The notes under the pieces were generated by a model. The model did not search any database. It was not told the origin of the DNA and saw only the letters and a list, made by a program, of their open reading frames with translations. Below are positions 57,112 to 64,000 of a DNA stretch of 64,000 bases, piece after piece (within the stretch, counting starts at the first letter, position 1; each line of letters starts with the position of its first letter). Position numbers and translations under genes: made by a program. The DNA is from Panicum virgatum (Eukaryota > Streptophyta > Magnoliopsida > Poales > Poaceae). The stretch spans positions 23,306,637 through 23,370,636 of the forward strand of contig NC_053146.1 in NCBI RefSeq assembly GCF_016808335.1, in the 5' to 3' direction.

Positions 57112-57220
57112 AGCATTTCTGGTGCCGTTGCCGGGGACGAGCTTAACAACCCCATTCCTAGTAATTGCGCTAAGAAACGTCAACAAGTATTTCTGGCGCC
57201 GTTGCTAGGGAACGATTGTT
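57094..57220 (+). repeat. Tandem duplication of the LTR end and primer binding site
   Basis: CGCTAAGAAA(TACC/CGTC)AACA followed by TTTCTGG(T/C)GCCGTTGC occurs at 57,094 and again 74 bp later at 57,168. PBS copies: 57,120-57,137 (TGGTGCCGTTGCCGGGGA) and 57,194-57,211 (TGGCGCCGTTGCTAGGGA); both resemble the tRNA-Asp complement. Confidence 0.8.
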
Positions 57221-57283
57221 GTAGTTATCTTCGAACCTAGTTTGCCCGTGTATCCTTTCTTTTACCTTTTCTTTTCTTTTACC

Positions 57284-58222
57284 ATGGAAAACCTTTCTAT
57301 CCAAAACCTTTCTGCTCCCAAGGGCGAGTTCGTAGAGCCACCACAATCATTGAAGCCAATCACAGCTTCTAGCTTCGAGCTCCGCCCTGGCTTTATAGCC
57401 ATGGTTTGGGAACAAACCTTCTCGGGATATGATAATGAAAACCCCTATCACCACCTACGAGAGTTCGAGCAATTGTGCGCATGTCTGTCAATCGCAGGCA
57501 TGGCACAAGAAACATTTTGGTGGAAGTTGTTTCCCTTCTCTCTCAATGAGAGGGCAAGGCAATGGTATGCCTAGAACATAGGAAAGGTAAATGGAGAATG
57601 GGAAGAACTATGGCATAGATTCTGTCTCGCATTCTTCCCCATTTCTCGCATCACTTCCCTACGGAAAGAAATCCTCGACTTTCGTCAGGATGAGAAGGAA
57701 TCCTTAGGTGCAGCCTGGGCCAGGTTTTCACAGCTTATGCATGCTAGTCCAGACTTGTCTATCCCTAACCACGTGTTGCTTTAACACTTCTAGTTAGGGC
57801 TTAGCAAGGAATCTGCCCTACAACTTGACATCTCTGCCGGAGGATCATTCACCCATAAAACCACAGCCGAAGGAGAAGCTCTCCTGGATCGTATCCTAGA
57901 GAACACATCCTTCACAGAAACCCTTCCGGCAGCGGAATCCTCAAGCCATGAGGAAGTTCTGTTGGTTGATTCTACAATTCCATCATCAAATCCCATAGAG
58001 CCAATGACCGAATCTTTCCCCGAACCAGAAAAAATGGAGGAAGAAGAAATTCAACCTCCTGAGTTTCCCTTCAACATCGAGGAGGACGTTTTCCAAAACT
58101 ATGGAAATACCTCGATGTATCCCCGTGAAAAGAGACCTCCAGTTCCTAGGGACCCAGTAACCCCTCCAGACAAAGCTTCCTTACAAGAAGCCATTAAGGG
58201 GGGTGACAGCTATCATGAATAG
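57284..58222 (+). pseudogene. Element E gag
   Basis: ATG at 57,284, one frame to TAG at 58,222, with in-frame stops at 57,572-57,574 (TAG) and about 57,782 (TAA and TAG close together). It contains FELRPGFIAMVWEQTFSGYDNENPYHHLREFEQLC and KLFPFSLNERARQWYA, the Athila-type gag core, then FSQLMHASPDLSIPNHVL and an acidic C-terminal part. Confidence 0.8.
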
Positions 58223-58673
58223 TGAATGGGTACACGAAAGGGATATGTCATTCGAAGCAATTCGAATTCAAACCCCTTTATATACTCTTCCTTTTTTCAT
58301 CCAAGGAACTGCTGTCTCAGCTCACTACAGCCCCACGATCAGAGCAAATATCCCCACGATCAGAGCAAATATCATGTCTGCATCCTTCACGCTTAGCCAC
58401 CTAAGCAACAACCCATTGCTCCCGACCTCGAGATCCCTCTGGAGAGGACCTCGCTCCACAATGGAAGGGATCGGAATCTTGCATGACGTACCTATTTGGT
58501 ACGATAAGACTGAGCTTTCCCTAGACTTTCATATTTTCGAAGTCCAAGACTTTGATATTCTAATCGAGCAACCCGTCGAAAAGATGTTCCAAAACATTTC
58601 CCCTTTAGGAACACTCGACGTAACTCTCGGGGGTAAGGACATCAGTTTGCCAATCCTTCGGTAAAAAGATTCC
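58203..58673 (+). pseudogene. Element E protease-like region
   Basis: In a new frame after gag. Blocks such as SHLSNNPLLPTSRSLWRG and LDFHIFEVQDFDILIEQPVEKMF match the stretch following the aspartic protease site in Athila-like pol. The D-T/S-G loop itself is not visible. A small duplication repeats PTIRANI. A TAA at 58,662 interrupts the link to RT. Confidence 0.6.
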
Positions 58674-60360
58674 ATGACCGAACCTACACCCCAAGAGGAA
58701 ATAGCTGACGAGGTAGAGGTTGTACTTCCAATAGAAACTCTTGAATCGTCCTTAGAACAAGACGCCGATCTCTTTACTGAAGAACAAGATGATCAGGATG
58801 AAACCTTTGAGTTACCTACTCATGAACAACCTTTGAATCAACCCATAGAACTGAAGCCTCTTCCTTCTGGACTCCGCTATGCTTTTCTAAATGATAACAC
58901 TGAAACCCCCATCATCATTAGTGACAAGCTATCTGATGAGGAAACAGCAAAATTAATTGCTGTTCTGGAAAAGCATAGGGTCGTATTCGGCTACTCACTC
59001 CAAGACCTTAAGGGAATCAGCCCTACCCTCTTCACTCATCGTATTCCGATAGATCCTTCAAAAGCACGTTCTAGGGAGCCTCAGTGTAGGCTCAACAATA
59101 CGATGCGAGAGATTGTCAAGAAAGAGGTCCTGAAACTCCTGCATGCCAGGATTATCTATTCTGTGTCACACAGTGAGTGGGTTAGCCCAGTCCAGGTAGT
59201 ACCAAAGAAGGGAGGTATGACGGTCGTTGAAAATAACAAAAATGAACTAATCCCTCAATGAACCGTCACGGGATGGAGGATGTGCAGACTACCAAAAACT
59301 CAATGCAGCCACAAAGAAGGATCAGTTTCCGCTTCCGTTCATAGACGAAATGTTAGAACGGCTAGCTAAGCACTCCTTCTGCTTTCTCGATGGGTATTTG
59401 GGTTATCATCAAATTCCCATCCATTTTGACGACCAGAGCAAGACCACATTTACATGCCCCTATGAAACCTATGCTTATCGTATGATGTCGTTTGGGCTAT
59501 GTAACGCTCCTGCATCATTTCAAAGATGCATGATGTCTATCTTTTCCGACATGATCGAGGAAATCATGGAAGTTTTCATGGACGATTTCTCCGTCTATGG
59601 GAAAACTTTCAATCATTGTCCTGAAAATTTAGACAGGGTCTTACATAGATGCCAAGAAAAGGACATGGTTCTCAATTGGGAGAAGTGCCATTTCATGGTC
59701 CGTGAAGGCATCGTCCTCGGACACTTAGTGTCCGAGAGAGGAATAGAGGTGGATAAAGCCAAAATTGAGGTCATAGAACAGCTTCCACCTCCAGTAAACG
59801 TTAAGGGCATTTGTAGCTTCCTAGGTCATGCGGGGTTCTACAGAAGATTCATTAAGGACTTTTCACAAACTGCTAGACCCCTCACAAGCCTGCTAGCTAA
59901 AGATACTCCCTTCGAGTTCACTGATGAGTGCTTAAAAGCCTTCAACACTCTGAAAAAGGCACTCGTCTCGGCTCCAATCATCCAACCTCCTGATTGGAGC
60001 CTTCCTGTCGAAATAATGTGTGACATCAGTGACTTTGCTGTTGGGGCGGTCTTAGGCCAAACCAAAGAAAAAAGCATCACGCAATCGATTACGCTAGCAA
60101 GACGCTGACTGGAGCCCAACTTGATTATGCAACCACAGAAAAGGAGCTCTTGGCAGTTATCTTTGCTATAGACAAGTTTAGATCTTATCTGGTTGGAGCA
60201 AAAGTTATTGTTTATACTGATCATGCAGCTTTAAAATACTTGCTCACCAAGAAAGATGCTAAGCCTCTCTTAATAAGATGGATTCTCTTACTCCAAGAAT
60301 TTGACCTTGAAATAAAAGATAAAAAGGGAGTAGAGAATACTGTTGCAGATCATCTATCGC
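58674..60360 (+). pseudogene. Element E reverse transcriptase and RNase H
   Basis: The first block (58,674-59,261) holds the RT N-terminus (LKLLHARIIYSVSHSEWVSPVQVVPKKGG) and ends at TGA where CGA is expected. About two bases are missing near 59,286. The second block (59,350-60,108, readable from about 59,290) has LDGYLGYHQIPIH, the catalytic FMDD at residues 76-79 of that block and VLGHLVSERGIEVDKAK. Another shift near 60,075 leads into RNase H ([39 protein letters not shown]). FMDD in place of YxDD is common in the Athila lineage. Confidence 0.88.
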
Positions 60361-61795
60361 GTATGCAGGTTACTAACTTGCAGGAACCTCCAATAAACGA
60401 TTTTCTACGTGATGACATGCTTCTAAAGGTGACGGACTCTACCCCATGGTACGCGAATATTGTAAACTTTATGGTTGCAGGATACGTGCCACCAGGGGAG
60501 AACAAGAAAAAGCTCATCTACGAGAGCCATCGACATCTCTGGGACGATCCATACCTATACAGGGTATGCACAGATGGTCTGCTGAGACGATGCGTACCCA
60601 CAGCAGATGTCATACAAATCATCGAGAAATGCCATACTGCAGCACATGGAGGCCACTATGGAGCATTCAGAACTCAATCAAAAATCTGGCAAAGTGGTTT
60701 CTTCTGGCCAACGATGTACGAAGACACCAGGGAATTCATTCGAAGGTGTCGAAGATGCCAGATGCATGGTGGCATAACAACTCGCAATGAAATGCAATGC
60801 CCCTCACAAACAATCTCCAAGTCGAACTATTCGATGTTTGGGGCATCGACTTCATGGGACCATTCCCGAAGTCCCAAGATTGCGAGTACATATTAGTAGT
60901 AGTGGAGTACGTATCCAAGTGGGTGGAAGCACTACCCTGCAGAGTTGCTGACGCCAAACACGCCCGGAAGATGTTCCAAGAAGTCATCTTCCCCCGATTT
61001 GGAACTCCACAAATGGTCATAATTGACGGGGGGTCACACTTCATTGATAAGACCTTCCGAAACTACCTAAGGGAGTTAGGAGCCAAGCACAACATTGCCA
61101 CTCCATACCACCCACAAACAAACAGTCAAGCAGAGACATCCAATAAATAAATCAAAAATATCCTGCAGAAGACCGTCAATGAGATGGGGAAGGCATGGAA
61201 AAGTAAGTTGCCTGATGCACTCTGGGCATACAAAAACCCCATCGGAATGTCTCCATTCCAACTCGTCTACGGCAAAACATGCCATCTGCCAGTGGAACTA
61301 GAACACAGAGCCCACTGGGCCATCCGGCAATGGAACATGGATTTGCAGTAAGCCGGAAAGAATCGACAGATCCACCTGGCAGAGTTGGAAGAGTGGAGAG
61401 AGAAGGCTTACCACAGTGCCAAGATTTACAAGGACAGAACAAAAAGATGGCACGACAAGAGGATCAAGCCGAAGGAATTCAAACCCGGAGATAAGGTATT
61501 ATTGTTTAATTCTAGGGTTAAGCTCTTCGGCAAAGGCAAGCTCCGAAGCAAGTGGAAAGGGCCATATACCGTCATCAATGCATCATCACATGGAGCTGTC
61601 ACACTTCAAGACGACGAAGGTAAGTTATTTAAGGTAAATGGCCAGCGTTTAAAAGTTTTTCATATGCCATATAACTCCAGTGACGAGTTTGACATTATAA
61701 ATTTAGTAGAATTCGACACATTTCAAACTCGTCAGCCCCAAAATAAAACCCAAAACCACTTGCATGGGGACCACCACGTGCCCCCCAACCCATGA
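60361..61795 (+). pseudogene. Element E integrase
   Basis: The zinc region [19 protein letters not shown]...RRCRRCQ is at about 60,630-60,765. After a shift near 60,795 the core has [22 protein letters not shown] and NSQAETSN, the three catalytic residues of the DDE triad. Stops at 61,148 and about 61,348 break the rest. The C-terminal part (to 61,795) ends with KWKGPYTVINASSHGAV, the GPY/F-like module. No chromodomain. Confidence 0.87.
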
Positions 61796-62112
61796 GAGAA
61801 AAATGAGAGCCAGAGGGGCCCAAGTGGGGCCGGTCGAACCCCTGGGTCGGCCGGCCTCACCTGGCAGAGCCAGCCCTCCAAATTTCATATTTGAATCCCC
61901 TCAAATGGCCACTTTTCATTTCCATACGTGCCGGGCTACAGAATGGAAGTTTTCTCCCGGTTTTGCCTTTAAAATGATCTTCTCCTCCTCTTTTCTTCCT
62001 CACCTCCATCTTGATCTTCTTGCTCTCTTCCCCTCCACAACTCTGAGCCTTCTCCATGGTCGGCAAGACGATTGTTCCATTCAACAAAGCCTCGTCCACG
62101 TTCGCCCTCGAG
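61796..62112 (+). repeat. Leader copy 1 (plus) of the inverted/direct triplication in E
   Basis: About 317 bp starting GAAAAATGAGAGCC and ending at the first codons of the ATG ORF at 62,056. Inverted copy at about 62,685-62,982 and direct copy at about 63,522-63,838. The direct reading of the ORF stops being collinear at about 62,112. Confidence 0.85.
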
Positions 62113-62725
62113 GGGAAGATGCCACGGACTCGGCTTCTCCTTTATCCTTAGGAGAGAGTCCAGGCATCAACCCCTTGCCATACCCACTGCATGGGGCACG
62201 GATGCCCACAACGTGAAAACATTGTGGAGGCGAGGGTGTCGTGGTCATGCGTGTGGGCGTGGTTACATAGTTGTGGCTAACGACATCCCCACTCTTTGTA
62301 TACAGTGAAAACACGTGCTCCTGACCCTCCTCTAGCGGCATCGGTGGAAGCGGATCGGCGAAGAGGCGCTTGGAGATGTCCTTCGGTGCGAGCATCCCTG
62401 TTGTCGGACGTGCAGAACCTCCTGAGCCCGGGCACCTGCCCCTTTTGGCGGAGATCTTCCTGACGGTATGTGGCATCGAACGGGAGGCCGAGGGGCCGCC
62501 ATTGTGGTTCGGCCGGACTAGGGGTTTGGCCGACCCCCCATTGGCACCTCTCGGTGCCTCCTTCATTGCTGGTGCAGGGATGATCACCAATGGTGTCTTG
62601 GCGATGTGCTCGACCGCCTGGTCGACATCCATGGTCACAAGCACAAGATTCTCCAGCGAAGGTTCTCCCTCGAGGGCGAACGTGGACGAGGCTTCGTTGA
62701 ATGGAACGATTGTCTTGCCGACCAT
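62081..62725 (-). CDS. Unrecognised ORF downstream of E pol, inverted copy
   Basis: ATG at 62,725: MVGKTIVPFNEASSTFALEGE..., 214 codons. The first ~75 residues are also encoded on the plus strand at 63,776-64,000 and the first ~19 at 62,056. Residues before the leader ATG are not coding. The end (after about 62,115) reads into the antisense of leader copy 1, so the last ~11 residues are artefacts of the inversion. The middle has Pro/Gly-rich text and GQEHVFSLYTKSGDVVSHNYV. I recognise no domain. It sits where Athila elements carry an extra ORF, but I see no signal peptide or membrane segment, so an env-like label is not supported. Confidence 0.5.
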   Translation of the reverse strand: MVGKTIVPFNEASSTFALEGEPSLENLVLVTMDVDQAVEHIAKTPLVIIPAPAMKEAPRGANGGSAKPLVRPNHNGGPSASRSMPHTVRKISAKRGRCPGSGGSARPTTGMLAPKDISKRLFADPLPPMPLEEGQEHVFSLYTKSGDVVSHNYVTTPTRMTTTPSPPQCFHVVGIRAPCSGYGKGLMPGLSPKDKGEAESVASSPRGRTWTRLC

Positions 62726-62982
62726 GGAGAAGGCTCAGAGTTGTGGAGGGGAGGAGAGCAAGAAGATCAAGATGGAGGTGAGGAAGAAAAGAGGAGGAGA
62801 AGATCATTTTAAAGGCAAAACCGGGAGAAAACTTCCATTCTGTAGCCCGACACGTATTGAAATGAAAAGTGGCCATTTGAGGGGATTCAAATACGAAATT
62901 TGGAGGGCTGGCTCTGCCAGGTGGGGTCGGCCGACCCAGGGGTTCGGCCGGCCCCACTTGGGCCCCTCTGGCTCTCATTTTT

Positions 62983-63517
62983 CTCGTCTATGGCAAAACA
63001 TGCCATCTGCCAGTGGAACTAGAACACAGAGCCCACTAGGCCATCCGGCAATGGAACATGGATTTGCAGTAAGCCGGAAAGAATCGACAGATCCAACTGG
63101 CAGAGTTGGAAGAGTGGAAAGAGAAGGCTTACCACAGTGCCAAGATTTGCAAGGACAGAACAAAATGATGGCACGACAAGAGGATCAAGCCGAAGGAATT
63201 CAAACCCGGAGATAAGGTATTATTGTTTAATTCCAGGGTTAAGCTCTTCGGCAAAGGCAAGCTCCGAAGCAAGTAGAAAGGGCCATATACCGTCATCAAC
63301 GCATCATCACATGGAGCTGTCACACTTCAAGACGATGAAGGTAAGTTATTTAAGGTAAATGGCCAGCGTTTAAAAGTTTTTCATATGCCATATAACTCCA
63401 GTGACGAGTTTGACATTATAAATTTAGTAGAATTCGACACATTTCAAACTCCTCAGCCCCAAAATAAAACCCAAAACCACTTGCATAGGGACCACCACGT
63501 GCCCCCCAACCCGTGAG
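62983..63517 (+). repeat. Direct duplication of the integrase end of E
   Basis: Matches 61,262-61,795 almost base for base, starting at CTCGTCTA(C/T)GGC. It carries its own stop changes (for example TAG for TGG near 63,273). It joins the inverted leader at 62,982/62,983 and runs into leader copy 3. Confidence 0.9.
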
Positions 63518-63775
63518 AGAAAAATGAGAGCCAGAGGGGCCCAAGTGGGGCCGGCCGAACCCCTGGGTCGGCCGACCCCACCTGGCAGAGCCAGCCCTCC
63601 AAATTTCGTATTTGAATCCCCTCAAATGGCCACTTTTCATTTCCATACGTGACGGGCTACAGAATGGAAGTTTTCTCCCGATTTTGCCTTTAAAATGATC
63701 TTCTCCTCCTCTTTTCTTCCTCACCTCCATCTTGATCATCTTGCTCTCCTCCCCTCCACAACTCTGAGCCTTCTC

Positions 63776-64000
63776 CATGGTCGGCAAGACGATCATTCCA
63801 TTCAATGAAGCCTCGTCCACGTTCACCCTCGAGGGAGAACCTTCGTCGGCGAATCTTGCGCTTGTGACCATGGAAGTCGACCAGGAGGCCGAGCACATCG
63901 CCAAGACAACATTGGTGTTCATCCCTGCACCAGCAATGAAGGAGGCACCGAGAGGTGCCAATGGGGGGTCGGCCGAAACCCTAGTTCGGCCGAACCACAA
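63776..64000 (+). CDS. Unrecognised ORF downstream of E pol, plus copy, cut by window end
   Basis: Starts MVGKTIIPFNEASSTFTLEGE and is open to the window end (75 codons). It matches the minus-strand ORF at 62,725 with few changes, so it has been duplicated rather than arising by chance. The preceding 250 bp is leader copy 3. Function unknown. Confidence 0.5.

Larger units (their letters stand above)
55879..64000 (+). mobile_element. Element E: decayed Athila-like Ty3/gypsy retrotransposon, runs off window
   Basis: LTR, tRNA-Asp-type PBS, gag, protease region, RT with FMDD, RNase H and integrase on the plus strand, followed by extra sequence that is duplicated and partly inverted. No 3' LTR within the window. 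Stops and frameshifts occur in every domain. Confidence 0.83.

Noticed and set aside
62370..63215. 281-codon plus ORF across the E rearrangement
   Set aside because: It reads antisense to the MVGKT ORF and leader, then into duplicated integrase out of frame; an artefact of the inversion.

Overview
This window is transposable-element DNA from a plant nuclear genome, almost certainly a grass and probably a panicoid. The reasons are the dominance of Tat-type Ty3/gypsy elements with antisense genes, an Athila-like element with a tRNA-Asp-type primer site, copia and chromovirus-like LTRs, CACTA, hAT and Stowaway elements and a tRNA-derived SINE. I see no intact single-copy host gene, rRNA, bona fide tRNA or CRISPR array. 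Species cannot be fixed from the sequence alone.

Layout, 1-27,420: three nested Ty3/gypsy elements. Element F (minus; LTR 25,970-27,419, start of a Gln-rich gag to 24,973) is interrupted by element B (minus; 5' LTR 23,750-24,972, gag and protease to about 20,512, RT to 19,149). B is interrupted inside its RT/RNase H region by element A (plus; 5,667 to about 19,150), which belongs to the same family. The rest of B (RNase H, integrase, antisense genes) lies at 1-5,666. A is a nearly complete Tat-lineage element: LTR, PBS, gag, protease, RT, RNase H, a second archaeal-type RNase H, integrase, then a module on the opposite strand (coiled-coil/plant-mobile-domain gene and an acidic Ser-rich ORF), PPT and LTR. 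Both A and B are broken by stops and frameshifts.

Layout, 27,421-44,022: a copia-type LTR remnant (minus), then the 3' half of another gypsy element, C (plus; 3' LTR 33,331-33,747), carrying its own antisense gene of the 'putative gypsy type transposon' (PF04195-like) family. A CACTA fragment with an Ulp1/C48-protease-like gene follows, then a Stowaway MITE, a non-autonomous CACTA-like element, a 2.4-kb GC-rich retroposon with poly(A) and a 13-bp target duplication, and a second copia-type LTR (plus).

Layout, 44,023-55,878: a chromovirus-like LTR split by a 1.4-kb hAT element with a perfect 8-bp target duplication; the hAT element itself holds a SINE. Next come a copia LTR remnant, an AT microsatellite, a copia RNase H remnant and element D, a gag-only gypsy element (minus; LTRs 51,560-52,107 and 55,186-55,742) with a CACTA MITE in its gag.

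Layout, 55,879-64,000: a decayed Athila-like element E (LTR, duplicated primer site, gag, PR, RT, RNase H, IN). Its downstream ORF region has been copied and inverted, giving three copies of a leader and two copies of the IN end. The element runs off the window.

The coding parts work together only as retroelement machinery: Gag would package RNA, PR would process the polyprotein, RT/RNase H would make cDNA and IN would insert it. The points worth attention are the antisense gene modules, hairpin repeats at the convergent gene junctions, short family-specific motifs spread through each element, an unknown retroposon and the rearranged end of E.
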